55,444 bases of DNA from Gammaproteobacteria bacterium. Lineage in GTDB: Bacteria > Pseudomonadota > Gammaproteobacteria > Xanthomonadales > SZUA-36. The DNA lies in contig JAJRRA010000088.1 in assembly GCA_024279945.1 (NCBI GenBank), forward strand, positions 1 to 55,444, given 5' to 3'. The position numbers and the translations under genes are program-made. The notes under the pieces were generated by a model that was not told the DNA's origin, ran no database searches, and saw only the letters and a list, made by a program, of their open reading frames with translations. Shown here piece by piece: positions 42,280 through 50,603 of the stretch (its first letter is position 1; each line of letters starts with the position of its first letter).

Positions 42280-43827
42280 TCAAACCATTCGGCGGAAGCC
42301 GACAAATCCGACAGCCAGCATCAGCAAGGCCATAATGGCCAGGCCGTAGCGGTTCAGTGCCGGGATTCCTTCATAGAATACCGTATTGGTGATCGTGCAG
42401 GAAGTCGTCTGGCCCATGGTCAGGCCTTGCGGCGTTCTGCAGGGGTTATCAACTTCCACCGCACTGGAGAAGATTCTCTCCTTCGCCCAACAATTGGCCG
42501 GCCCATTGGTAGAATCAACGTCTACCCAGACTGTCGCATCGCCTTGCAGAGACAGCCACCTGACCGTTTTAACCTCTTTACTGGGCTTGCCTTTGACCTT
42601 GGGCCTGGGCTTGTTGATTTCGGCCTGGTCAGAAGGTCCTCCCAACTTACCCGTGCGGTAATCCGAACCGAGTGATGCGGCCACAATTGCCTGGTTGCAG
42701 GTGAGGGTCAAATTAAAGTCCTGCGGGACGAGGTCACCACCTTCGCTGATAATCTCCCACACCTTGCTAACCTCGTAGGTCGCATCCTGTGCCCTGTTGC
42801 GAATGGTGCAACTGAAGTCACCACCGAATACGTTTTCGAACTGGCAACCGTCAACGTTGTCGACCAGGCCCGCAAACCCGTTCACTGTACCAGTGCTGTA
42901 ACTGTCATCATAGCCGGTTGGTACCGGCACTTCGGTGACTTCACAATCCAGATTACCGGGCGTGAACAGTTCCACGATAAAGGTAACGCCACCGGAACCT
43001 TCGGTAATCATCTGGCTGTTATTGAGCGGGAGGCCATCGTTACAGGCAATGAAGACCTCGACCGGCATCGAACTGTCAGGGATGAAGTCCTTGGTCACCT
43101 GGAAGGTGGCCAGTCTCGGGTTCTCGGCCAGCGCTACCGTCACGGAAATCCAGTCGTCGTATTGAGAGGTTTCTCTGTCCCATGAGGCTGTGCCTGAATT
43201 GCCGGCCAGGGGCTGAGGCAGGTCACCACTGCCCAGCACCACACCGTCAATTAAGCAACAGACACTCTCGAAGTATTCATTGTCCTGCGATGGCGAAAGA
43301 GCATCTGGTTCATAAGGATATTCTGCACCGAACATGCGCACGATCAGCGTGTTATCCAGGGTTGTGTTGACGGCAGGTGAATCGATATCGATCGTATCAT
43401 TTTCATCCCAACTCCAATCGTTGATTGGATCCTTTGGATTCACGTTCTCATAGACCCTGAGTTGACCAACGAAATCTGCATAATTGGAATCATCTATATC
43501 CCAGTTAAAGCGGTTACCAATATCAGCCGAGGTGACAACTTTGTAGCCTACCCAGACACGGAGCCGGTGGGTATTTTCATCAATTAGTTCCGTCCAGCCT
43601 GGGGGAATGTGTATAAAAACCTCATCATCGGATAATGCAATCTGGACCAGCATAAAATCACCCACTGACGTGCCAGCCGGTGTATAGAGCCAGATACGAT
43701 CGTTATCATGCTCATAATCCTGATAAATAGATTTGAACACCGGCTGGGCCAGAGCGGTCGCCGGCAACAAAAAGCATGCGAAAATGCCAAACAACAGGCA
43801 GGTGCTGCGAAGTGCGGATCGGTTCAT
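42280..43827 (-). CDS. Secreted protein with IPTL-CTERM-like sorting tail
   Basis: ATG 43827 behind GGGAGGAA gives 515 residues. It has a Sec signal peptide (LLFGIFACFLLPATALA), a beta-rich body with many Asp/Asn/Thr and Cys pairs (ESVCCLIDGV, LTLTCNQAI), and the C-terminal IPALNRYGLAIMALLMLAVG followed by FRR, which fits the IPTL-CTERM surface-sorting signal. It would be exported and anchored or processed at the cell surface. A sorting enzyme of the type needed is not in the window. The frame extends upstream to 44130, but that part lacks sense as protein. Confidence 0.8.
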   Translation of the reverse strand: MNRSALRSTCLLFGIFACFLLPATALAQPVFKSIYQDYEHDNDRIWLYTPAGTSVGDFMLVQIALSDDEVFIHIPPGWTELIDENTHRLRVWVGYKVVTSADIGNRFNWDIDDSNYADFVGQLRVYENVNPKDPINDWSWDENDTIDIDSPAVNTTLDNTLIVRMFGAEYPYEPDALSPSQDNEYFESVCCLIDGVVLGSGDLPQPLAGNSGTASWDRETSQYDDWISVTVALAENPRLATFQVTKDFIPDSSMPVEVFIACNDGLPLNNSQMITEGSGGVTFIVELFTPGNLDCEVTEVPVPTGYDDSYSTGTVNGFAGLVDNVDGCQFENVFGGDFSCTIRNRAQDATYEVSKVWEIISEGGDLVPQDFNLTLTCNQAIVAASLGSDYRTGKLGGPSDQAEINKPRPKVKGKPSKEVKTVRWLSLQGDATVWVDVDSTNGPANCWAKERIFSSAVEVDNPCRTPQGLTMGQTTSCTITNTVFYEGIPALNRYGLAIMALLMLAVGFVGFRRMV

Positions 43828-44105
43828 CAGGTTTCCTCCCAAAAGATGCAGAAACAGCGCATGATATATTCTGGTGATAATCTTTACCTGCTGCTTAAAA
43901 TCATTATTACACAATGACTTAGATTGTTTCAATTCACGATTGTAAGGGCCGGCACCAAAAGACCCCTTTTTCGTTTCCTTTTTTCCACCACGACTTTTGG
44001 CATTGTTGTGGCGCCTAAAATCAGTACATAATCCAAGTCGTTCAATTATCGGCGGCCGGATGCATTCGATAGCATGACGCCGATTACTCATGAGGGAGGC
44101 TTGAA
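43828..44105. other. Divergent intergenic region
   Basis: These 278 bp separate the IPTL-CTERM gene (minus) from the YIP1 gene (plus). The stretch near 43,845-43,930 is AT-rich and probably holds the promoter of the minus gene. AAAAGACCCCTTTTT at 43958-43972 recalls the arms of the hairpin repeats and may be a remnant. No further gene is visible. Confidence 0.4.
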
Positions 44106-44810
44106 ATGACGGGTAGTTCGTATTCTGCATTCAATGCGATGATGGATATCTTCGCTTCGCCGGGCAAAGCCCTGGATGAGGTCAGGCAACATATGTCCTG
44201 GTTATGGTGGCCGCTACTGATCAGTATATTGCTGTCGGCAGGCCTGTTCGTTTATTACTACGGTTGGGTTGATTTTCCATGGCTGGTGGAGGAAACCATC
44301 CGCCAGATACCTGCTGAGAACCGAGCGGAAAGCGTCGATGCGATCCGTAAATTCATGCAGCCTGCTACCAGCACCTGGACATCCGCGATTGCCGTGGTAG
44401 TCATGACCTTCATTATCTACACCATCCAGGCAAGCTACTTTCACCTCGTCAACAAGCTCATTACGGGTGCAGACATCGGTTCTGGCCAGTGGTTTTCATT
44501 TTCTGTGTGGACCGGCTTCGTGAGTGTGTTCGGTGCACTGGCAGCCTTCGTCGCCATTTTCATGGCCGATTCAAACCAGATGCCAACGCAGGACCTGCAG
44601 GTGTTTTCATTGAATTCATTGTTCCTCCACCTGGATTCCGGCGAGCCCCTGTTCACCTGGGCCAGTTCACTGACGCTGATCAATTTCTGGACCTGGTTCC
44701 TGATGAGTATTGGCTATGCTCGCTGGACAGGTGCCGAAATGGTCAAGTCGACCGTTATTGCGGTGCTGCCCTGGGCGGTAATTTTTGGTGTTTGGGGCCT
44801 GATGGCCTGA
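44106..44810 (+). CDS. YIP1-family membrane protein
   Basis: ATG 44106 follows GAGGGAGG and gives 234 residues with about five helices: LWWPLLISILLSAGLFVYYY, SAIAVVVMTFIIYTIQ, VWTGFVSVFGALAAFVAIFM and others. The opening (FNAMMDIFASPGKALDEVRQ) is typical of bacterial YIP1 proteins. Function is unknown; genes of this family often lie beside ABC efflux systems, as here (12 bp from the MacA-like gene). Confidence 0.8.
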   Translation: MTGSSYSAFNAMMDIFASPGKALDEVRQHMSWLWWPLLISILLSAGLFVYYYGWVDFPWLVEETIRQIPAENRAESVDAIRKFMQPATSTWTSAIAVVVMTFIIYTIQASYFHLVNKLITGADIGSGQWFSFSVWTGFVSVFGALAAFVAIFMADSNQMPTQDLQVFSLNSLFLHLDSGEPLFTWASSLTLINFWTWFLMSIGYARWTGAEMVKSTVIAVLPWAVIFGVWGLMA

Positions 44811-44822
44811 CGGAACCATTCT

Positions 44823-46043
44823 ATGAAAAAAATCCTGATTTTTAGCGTGCTGGCGGCACTGCTGATTGGCGTGCCGTTGATTTCAAAACTCACCGGTGGC
44901 GCGGATGCCAGACAGGTTGATGTGCAAAAGGTCGAGCTCAAACTGATCAAGAGTTCGATCCTCGCTTCCGGCACCCTCGCCTTCCGTGAACAGGTACAGT
45001 TGCGCCCTGAGGTCATTGGCCAGGTTGAAGAGCTTTATGTCAAAGAGGCAGACCGGGTCAAAAAAGATGAACTGGTTATCACGCTGGAGCCAAAAACCTA
45101 CCAGGCCCAGGTGGAGCAGGCCGAGGCACGGGTCCGTATCCAGCAGATTGCCATTGAACGCCAGCGCCTGATGATCAAAACCCTGGCGGATCGCTTCGAG
45201 CGCCAGAAAACTATGTTTGCCAGAAAACTGGTGGATGAAGACAGCTACGAGGCGCTGGAAAGCGAGTTGGCGCTGGCCAGGGTCGATCTTCGTTCCCTGC
45301 AGGAATCACTGGCCCAGTCCCGTGCGGCACTCGATCAGGCAGAGGAATTACTCTCCAAAACACGTATTCGTTCGCCCATTGACGGCGTGGTCATCCAGGT
45401 CGACATCAAGGTTGGCGAAACGGTGATTGCCGGCACCACCAACATCCCGGGTTCCACCATGATGGTGATCGCCGACCCCTCCGAGACGCTGACCGAGGTG
45501 CAGGTGGACGAGGCGGATATAGCCCAGGTCCGCGAGGGTCAGAGTGCGGACATCTTTGCCGCGGCCTACCCCGATACACCGCTTTCCGGCACCATCCAGT
45601 CGATTGCATCGGTGGCCCGTAAATCACCGGGCCAGGCGAGCCTGTCATTCCTGGTGAAAATTCTGCTGGATAAGCAGGACACCATGAAAATACGCCCCGG
45701 CATGAGCGTGCGGGCGGATATCTACACCCAGACCTCCGAGGAGACCCTGGCGGTTCCGGTGCAGGCCGTGCTGTTCGATGACGATATTGATGAGGACAAG
45801 GAAGGTAAAAAGGAGCAGACCTACGTCTTCGTGATGGAAGATGGGAAAGCGGTGCGAAAAGACGTGGAGACCGGTATCTCCAGTGACAGCGATCAGGAAA
45901 TCACCAGCGGGCTTGAGGAAGGCGAGATCGTAATCACCGGGCCGTTCAGGGTATTGCGCCATCTCAGGGACGGCGAGGCAGTTGAGGAAGCAGAAAAAAC
46001 TGATGACAAAGATACCGACCTGATCGTGGAAGTCAGTGACTGA
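44823..46043 (+). CDS. MacA-like periplasmic adaptor (membrane fusion protein)
   Basis: The 406-residue protein has one N-terminal anchor ([17 protein letters not shown]), a biotinyl-lipoyl-like segment ([20 protein letters not shown]), a long coiled-coil hairpin ([20 protein letters not shown]), the return strand ([20 protein letters not shown]) and beta-barrel regions. It would link the inner-membrane ABC transporter encoded next to an outer-membrane channel. It ends one base into the ATPase gene. The outer-membrane protein is not encoded in this operon. Confidence 0.85.
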   Translation: MKKILIFSVLAALLIGVPLISKLTGGADARQVDVQKVELKLIKSSILASGTLAFREQVQLRPEVIGQVEELYVKEADRVKKDELVITLEPKTYQAQVEQAEARVRIQQIAIERQRLMIKTLADRFERQKTMFARKLVDEDSYEALESELALARVDLRSLQESLAQSRAALDQAEELLSKTRIRSPIDGVVIQVDIKVGETVIAGTTNIPGSTMMVIADPSETLTEVQVDEADIAQVREGQSADIFAAAYPDTPLSGTIQSIASVARKSPGQASLSFLVKILLDKQDTMKIRPGMSVRADIYTQTSEETLAVPVQAVLFDDDIDEDKEGKKEQTYVFVMEDGKAVRKDVETGISSDSDQEITSGLEEGEIVITGPFRVLRHLRDGEAVEEAEKTDDKDTDLIVEVSD

Positions 46044-46759
46044 TGCAAACGGGTGATAAAGAATCGCCGGTTATCCAGCTACAGAATGTTTACCGGACCT
46101 ACACCATGGGTGACCAGGTGCTCAATGCGCTTGACGGCGTGGACCTGGAAATTTCCCGCAATGAGTACATTGCCATTATCGGCGCCTCCGGCTCCGGCAA
46201 ATCCACCATGATGAATATCATCGGTTGCCTCGATCGCGTGACCAAAGGCGATTACCTGCTCAATGGCACCAACGTTGGAGACATGAGCGAAGCGGAGCTA
46301 GCCAGGGCGCGTAACCGCGAGATCGGTTTCGTGTTCCAAAGCTTTAACCTGTTGTCACGGGCATCCGCACTAAAAAATGTAATGCAACCGCTGGTCTACC
46401 GGGGTATCAACCGTGCCGAGCGCAAACGGCTGGCCAGCGAAGCACTCACACACGTCGGCCTGGGTGACCGCCTGGAGTCCCGCCCCAACCAGATGTCCGG
46501 CGGACAACGTCAGCGGGTTGCAATTGCCCGCGCACTGATCGGGCATCCCGCCATCCTGCTTGCAGATGAGCCCACCGGCAACCTGGACAGCAAAACCAGC
46601 CGGTAGATCATGGCCTTGATTGATCAACTGCACCAACAGGGCCAGACCATCATCATGGTCACGCATGAGCCGGATATCGCGGCACATTGCGAGCGGGTGA
46701 TACACCTCGAGGATGGCAAAATTGAATCCGATGAACGACAACAGGGCGAGGCCCGCTGA
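46043..46759 (+). pseudogene. MacB-like ABC ATPase with an in-frame amber stop
   Basis: The frame from ATG 46043 encodes Walker A (GASGSGKST), Q-loop (FVFQSFNLL), signature ([17 protein letters not shown]) and Walker B ([12 protein letters not shown]), then TAG at 46604-46606, and in the same frame [20 protein letters not shown] with the switch His, ending at TGA 46757-46759. Homologues read TSREIM at this place, so a GAG (Glu) to TAG change explains the stop. Without read-through the protein (187 residues) lacks the H-loop. The start of the permease overlaps the final stop (TGATG). It is a member of the LolD/MacB group that powers efflux or lipoprotein-type transport. Confidence 0.85.
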
Positions 46760-47988
46760 TGTTTATGTTGCTGGAAAGCTTCCGCTCGGCGCTGGAGTCC
46801 ATCCGGGCCCACGGTTTCCGTTCCCTGCTGACCTCACTGGGTATCATCATCGGTGTGACCTCGGTGATTGCGGTCGTATCCATCGTTCAGGGCCTGTCCT
46901 ATACCATCAACCAGCAGTTCGCCGGCCTGGGTGGCAACTCCCTGACCATCCGCTCTTACACGCCCTTTAAAAAACAACTGCAGGGGCGGCTGGCCAAGTT
47001 GCGGGACAGCGACCTGCAGGTCATTTCGCAGCGTGTCGACGGCATTTCCAGCATCACGCCGGTTCTGTTCACCCAATCGGGCTCGCAGGGGCAGCTCAGC
47101 TATCGCTCACAGGTTTCGTTTTCGCGCGTGGTGGGGATCGGCGCAAATTATCCCGAGGTGAACAGTCTGTACCCGCAGGAAGGGCGCTTTTTTACGGTCA
47201 ATGACGATGTACGGCGACGGCTGGTCTGTCTGGTCGGGGTGGATGTCATTGAGGATCGGGAAATGCCGGATCACCCTATTGGTGAGTTTTTCCGGATGGG
47301 TAACGAGTGGTGCAAAATTGTCGGCGTGTTGGAAAAACGTGGTGAACTACTGGGCTTTTCACGCGACAATGTCGTATTGCTGCCCTATGGCACGGGCAAG
47401 CGAATCATGGGCGCATCAAGGGATCTGGACATCCAGATCCAGCTACTGGTGGATGACATGAATCGCCAGGACGAGGTAAAAGAAAGGATACGGCGCGTGC
47501 TGCGCCAGGAACACGGCCTGAAATCGGGTGAGCCGGATGATTTCAAGGTGCAAACGGCAGAGCAACTGACCGAATCATTCAATACCGTCATCAACATGGT
47601 GACTGCCGTAATGGCCGGCATCGTTGGTATATCCTTGCTGGTGGGCGGCATCGGCATCATGAACATCATGCTGGTATCGGTGACCGAGAGAACCCGCGAA
47701 ATCGGCATCCTCAAAGCGCTGGGTGCAACGCGGCAGGATATCCTCCTGCAGTTCCTGATCGAGGCATTAACTTTAACCATGATCGGCGGCCTGGTCGGTG
47801 TCGCCATCGGCTATGGCCTCGGCGCCCTGGTATCCAGCTTGTTACCCGGTTTCCCAGCCGCCCACGTACCACTATGGGCGGTCTTGCTCAGCTTCGGTTT
47901 CTGCGCAGGCGTGGGCATCATCTTCGGCATCATCCCTGCCGCCAAAGCCGCCCAACTGGATCCCATCGACGCCCTGCGTTACGAATAA
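46759..47988 (+). CDS. MacB-like ABC transporter permease
   Basis: The 409-residue protein is the FtsX-type permease: N-terminal helix (HGFRSLLTSLGIIIGVTSVI), a large periplasmic domain of about 200 residues, and three C-terminal helices (VTAVMAGIVGISLLVGGIGI, LIEALTLTMIGGLVGVAIGY, AVLLSFGFCAGVGIIFGIIP). The GVGGIGIMNIMLVSVTERT-type motif, here GGIGIMNIMLVSVTERTREI, is a family hallmark. In the usual MacB the ATPase and permease are fused; here they are separate overlapping genes. It probably needs the interrupted ATPase. Confidence 0.88.
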   Translation: MFMLLESFRSALESIRAHGFRSLLTSLGIIIGVTSVIAVVSIVQGLSYTINQQFAGLGGNSLTIRSYTPFKKQLQGRLAKLRDSDLQVISQRVDGISSITPVLFTQSGSQGQLSYRSQVSFSRVVGIGANYPEVNSLYPQEGRFFTVNDDVRRRLVCLVGVDVIEDREMPDHPIGEFFRMGNEWCKIVGVLEKRGELLGFSRDNVVLLPYGTGKRIMGASRDLDIQIQLLVDDMNRQDEVKERIRRVLRQEHGLKSGEPDDFKVQTAEQLTESFNTVINMVTAVMAGIVGISLLVGGIGIMNIMLVSVTERTREIGILKALGATRQDILLQFLIEALTLTMIGGLVGVAIGYGLGALVSSLLPGFPAAHVPLWAVLLSFGFCAGVGIIFGIIPAAKAAQLDPIDALRYE

Positions 47989-48006
47989 AAAAGGGGAAAT
48001 TACTTC

Positions 48007-48037
48007 TTGACCTGGAGTTAACTCCAGATTTTAGTAT
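48007..48037 (+). promoter_or_regulatory. MerR-type promoter with 19-bp spacer and operator
   Basis: TTGACC (48007-48012) and TAGTAT (48032-48037) are separated by 19 bp instead of 17, the distinctive spacing of promoters activated by MerR-family regulators. The perfect palindrome CTGGAGTTAACTCCAG (48012-48027) lies between the boxes, where such regulators bind and untwist DNA. It is 57 bp upstream of the first gene of the metal operon, whose last gene encodes a MerR regulator. Confidence 0.88.
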
Positions 48038-48093
48038 ACGAGCCTATCCTTCTGCCACCTGAGGTTTAGATTCCGTATTCGCCAGAAAGCGCA

Positions 48094-48513
48094 ATGGACC
48101 CAATTGAGATCACAACTGCTGAAACCGAAACGCCGCACCTGGAAACCGGCGCCACCTGGGTGACCTTGTTTGCATCTGCCGGAACACTGGTTTGCTGCGC
48201 CTTGCCCATCATCCTGGTTACCCTCGGTATGGGGGCGAGTGTTGCGGCACTGACCAGTTCAATTCCGTTTCTGATTACGCTCAGCTTGCACAAAACGTGG
48301 GTTTTTACAGGCTCGGCTGTCCTGTTGGCGCTGTCCGGGTGGATGATGTACCGCCCAGGGCGTTCCTGCCCCTTCGACCCGGAACGGGGCGCCTTGTGCG
48401 ACCGGACCCAGCTTTGGAACCGCCGTATTTACTGGACGTCGGTGATTTTATGGGCCGTGGGTTTTTTTGCCGCCTTTCTTGCGCTCCCCTTGCGCATCTG
48501 GCTCGATAGTTAA
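48094..48513 (+). CDS. MerT-like small membrane protein, metal transport
   Basis: The 139-residue protein has four helices with a vicinal Cys pair in the first (SAGTLVCCALPIILVTLGMG), the pattern of MerT-type mercuric transporters. A second Cys pair lies after helix 3 (SCPFDPERGALC). It probably carries a metal ion across the inner membrane. The metal is not known; no mercuric reductase (merA) is nearby. It is the first gene after the MerR-type promoter. Confidence 0.75.
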   Translation: MDPIEITTAETETPHLETGATWVTLFASAGTLVCCALPIILVTLGMGASVAALTSSIPFLITLSLHKTWVFTGSAVLLALSGWMMYRPGRSCPFDPERGALCDRTQLWNRRIYWTSVILWAVGFFAAFLALPLRIWLDS

Positions 48514-48530
48514 CTCAATTGGAATTTATT

Positions 48531-48881
48531 ATGAAATTGATCATTGTGGCGATGAGCGTTGTTATGTTGTGGAGCACTGGTGTGTTGGCCGGGGAAACCC
48601 ATTTCCTGTTGGGCGTGGATGGCATGAGTTGCCCGTTCTGTGCTTACGGCATTGAGAAACAACTGAAGAAAATCGATGGCGTCGAGGAGGTGAATGCAGA
48701 TCTTGCCCAGGGAAACATCTGGGTAGAGACCAGCGGCGCCGCTGTGCTTTCTGAAGACAGCGCACGCTCTGTGCTGGAAGATGCGGGCTTCACCCTCAGG
48801 GCATTTGATATCTATCAACCCGGCAAGCGAGGAGCCCTTGAGGATGAACATGGCAAAAATGAAACCGGGCAGCATAAGTGA
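48531..48881 (+). CDS. MerP-like periplasmic metal-binding protein (HMA domain)
   Basis: ATG 48531 gives 116 residues. A signal peptide (LIIVAMSVVMLWSTGVLA) is followed by an HMA fold with GVDGMSCPFCAYGIEKQL, i.e. MxCxxC, in which two Cys bind the metal. After the domain comes a His/Glu/Lys-rich tail (GALEDEHGKNETGQHK). It probably hands metal to or from the MerT-like protein in the periplasm. It is 17 bp from the previous gene and overlaps the next by 4 bp. Confidence 0.8.
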   Translation: MKLIIVAMSVVMLWSTGVLAGETHFLLGVDGMSCPFCAYGIEKQLKKIDGVEEVNADLAQGNIWVETSGAAVLSEDSARSVLEDAGFTLRAFDIYQPGKRGALEDEHGKNETGQHK

Positions 48882-49789
48882 GGAATTTGCTCCTCAATCT
48901 GCTGATAGCATCTACTGTTATTTTATTTCCACTGTCGATGGCAACGGCTGCCGCAGCGCCCATTACCTTCAATACCGCATTACCGGTAGGCAAAGGTGAA
49001 TTCGTCAACCGTGAACAACTGGTACTGACCCGCTCCGGCAAGGATCCATCGGAGATGGACCGGAAAATAAAAGGCAGTGCGCTGGTGTCGGTGCTCGCCT
49101 ATGGGATTAACGGCAAGCTGACGCTGTTTGGCATGCTCCCCTACCTTGACAAGGAACTCCGTTTTCCGGCGCCGGGTGCGCGGTCAGTGAGCCGCTCCAG
49201 CAGGGGATTTGGCGACACGTCCGTTTTCCTGCGCTATACCCTGAATCAGAATGACCAACGGGGCAGCACCTTCCGCCTGGCCGCCTTTGGCGGGGTTAAG
49301 ATACCGACCGGGAGTGACACGGAGCAAGATGCACGGGGCCCTTTGCCGGTACCCCTGCAGTCCGGAAGTGGCTCCTGGGATAGCTTTGGCGGCCTGGTTA
49401 CTACCTGGCAGACACTCAAATTCCAGCTTGATGTTCAGCTTTCCTATGCATTCAAAACACAGGCCAGGCAGTTCAATGCCGGCGATGAAGCCCGCCTGGA
49501 CGGTTCATTCCAGTACCGGCTATTCCCGCACGAATTGCTGACCGGCATACCTGCGTATATCTACGGGGTACTGGAAAGCAATCTTGTTTACCGGAACAAA
49601 AACACTTTTTTGGGCCGGGCTAATCCGGATTCCGGTGGGGTGACCCTTTTCCTGGCGCCGGGTATCCAGTATGTGACCCGGCGTTATATTCTCGAGGCCG
49701 CAGTGCAGATTCCCGTGGTGCAAGATCTGAACGGCAATGCCCTGGAAAACGACTATGTGGCGAGGACCGGGTTTCGATGGAATTTCTAA
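48878..49789 (+). CDS. Outer-membrane beta-barrel protein of the metal operon
   Basis: GTG 48878 overlaps the MerP-like stop and gives 303 residues. A signal peptide (ASTVILFPLSMATAAAA) precedes alternating beta strands typical of a 12-16 strand barrel and ends with an aromatic residue (GFRWNF), the signal for BAM insertion. Segments such as FGDTSVFLRYTL and GVKIPTGSDTEQDARG resemble the transporter/phenol-degradation MetA family (PF13557). It may let metal or a metal ligand across the outer membrane. Such a gene is not part of classic mer operons. Confidence 0.75.
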   Translation: MRNLLLNLLIASTVILFPLSMATAAAAPITFNTALPVGKGEFVNREQLVLTRSGKDPSEMDRKIKGSALVSVLAYGINGKLTLFGMLPYLDKELRFPAPGARSVSRSSRGFGDTSVFLRYTLNQNDQRGSTFRLAAFGGVKIPTGSDTEQDARGPLPVPLQSGSGSWDSFGGLVTTWQTLKFQLDVQLSYAFKTQARQFNAGDEARLDGSFQYRLFPHELLTGIPAYIYGVLESNLVYRNKNTFLGRANPDSGGVTLFLAPGIQYVTRRYILEAAVQIPVVQDLNGNALENDYVARTGFRWNF

Positions 49790-49802
49790 CAGGAGACAGA
49801 AA

Positions 49803-49868
49803 ATGAACCGGCTGATTTTGATATTGGGCTTACTGATTCTGAGCGATCCCGGTGAAAGTGCAGCTTGA
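49803..49868 (+). CDS. Short leader with signal-peptide-like sequence upstream of the thioredoxin-like gene
   Basis: A near-perfect ribosome-binding site, AGGAG (49791-49795), precedes ATG 49803. The frame has 21 codons (MNRLILILGLLILSDPGESA...) and ends at 49868, overlapping the start of the next gene in another frame. The hydrophobic stretch looks like a signal peptide. Either this is a coupling leader, or the thioredoxin-like gene has lost the connection to its signal peptide through a frameshift near 49,850. Confidence 0.5.
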   Translation: MNRLILILGLLILSDPGESAA

Positions 49869-50115
49869 ATTATTTACCGCCAATATCTGCTCACACTGTG
49901 CTGAGGCCAAAAATATCATGATGCAGGTAGTGGAAGAACTGGGCGAGGATCACTTTGAACTCATTTTTGTCGATGTCGTTGAAAGCCTGGACCATGCGGT
50001 GGAAATGGGAGTGCTGCTCACCCCTGCACTGGCGGTGAATGGCAAGCTGAGCTGGTCTCCATTGCCGGGGCGAGGCAGAATTTTACAATCACTTAAAAAG
50101 GAACTGGAACCGTGA
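49852..50115 (+). CDS. Thioredoxin-like protein with CxxC
   Basis: GTG 49852 gives 87 residues that form one small thioredoxin/glutaredoxin-like fold: VQLELFTANICSHCAEAKN with active-site CSHC, then FELIFVDVVESL and VLLTPALAVNGKLSW with the cis-Pro. It probably reduces or transfers thiols or metals in the metal operon. GTG has no clear ribosome-binding site; the good one sits 57 bp upstream, before the leader, so the true N-terminus is uncertain (cytoplasmic as written, exported if joined to the leader). The end overlaps the MerR gene by 4 bp. Confidence 0.7.
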   Translation: MKVQLELFTANICSHCAEAKNIMMQVVEELGEDHFELIFVDVVESLDHAVEMGVLLTPALAVNGKLSWSPLPGRGRILQSLKKELEP

Positions 50116-50552
50116 ACGACTCCGAAAGCCGCGCAGAGTACAAAATCGGTGAGGTCACTGCTCTGCTGGAAATTTCAGCAGATACCTTGCGCTATTACGA
50201 AAAAATCGGCCTGTTGCCGCCGGTACACCGTAGCGTTTCCGGTATCCGTTGCTACCTGCCCAAAGATATTTCCAGGCTGCGTTTTATCCAGCGCGCCAAA
50301 ACCATGAATTTCTCCCTGGATGAAATATCCCGCCTGATGAAAATGCGGGAAGACCCGCAGCGCGCCCGCCTCGATGTACGGCAACTGACACAAGCGAAGC
50401 TGGTGGAAATTGAAAGGCATTTGCAGGATCTGACGACCTTGAGAAACGAACTGACCCTGTTGGTCAACCTGTGTCACAGTGCAAATGATGGCTGCCCCAT
50501 TCTTGACGACATCCAAGAAAAAGGGGGCAGGTTGAATAACCTTAAAAAGTAG
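50112..50552 (+). CDS. MerR-family metal-responsive regulator
   Basis: GTG 50112 gives 146 residues. The N-terminal MerR domain (YKIGEVTALLEISADTLRYY, EKIGLLPPVHRS) is followed by the dimerisation helix (LVEIERHLQDLTTLRNELTL) and a C-terminal LCHSANDGCPILDDI with two Cys, as in heavy-metal sensors of the CadR/PbrR/ZntR type. It probably binds the operator at 48012-48027 and activates its own operon when metal is present. The final codons (EKGGRLNNLKK) are encoded by the hairpin repeat at 50518-50603. Confidence 0.85.
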   Translation: MNDSESRAEYKIGEVTALLEISADTLRYYEKIGLLPPVHRSVSGIRCYLPKDISRLRFIQRAKTMNFSLDEISRLMKMREDPQRARLDVRQLTQAKLVEIERHLQDLTTLRNELTLLVNLCHSANDGCPILDDIQEKGGRLNNLKK

Positions 50553-50603
50553 AGTTAGCTTGAATGACCTCGCAGTTAGGTTACTTCAACCTGCCCCCTT
50601 TTT
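50518..50603. repeat. Long hairpin repeat 2 (REP-like), end of the merR-type gene
   Basis: Perfect 19-bp arms (50518-50536 and 50585-50603; arm AAAAAGGGGGCAGGTTGAA) with a second pair (TAACCT / AGGTTA) inside and about 40 nt of loop. It is followed by a second GACCCCTTTTT (50608-50618 approximately). It is related to the 42200-42253 element (G for T at one arm position) and likewise lies between convergent genes, providing the last codons of both. Confidence 0.75.

Noticed and set aside
31716-46606. Reassignment of TAA/TAG to glutamate
   Set aside because: Many intact genes in the window end in TAA or TAG at the expected length, so the stop codons keep their normal meaning.
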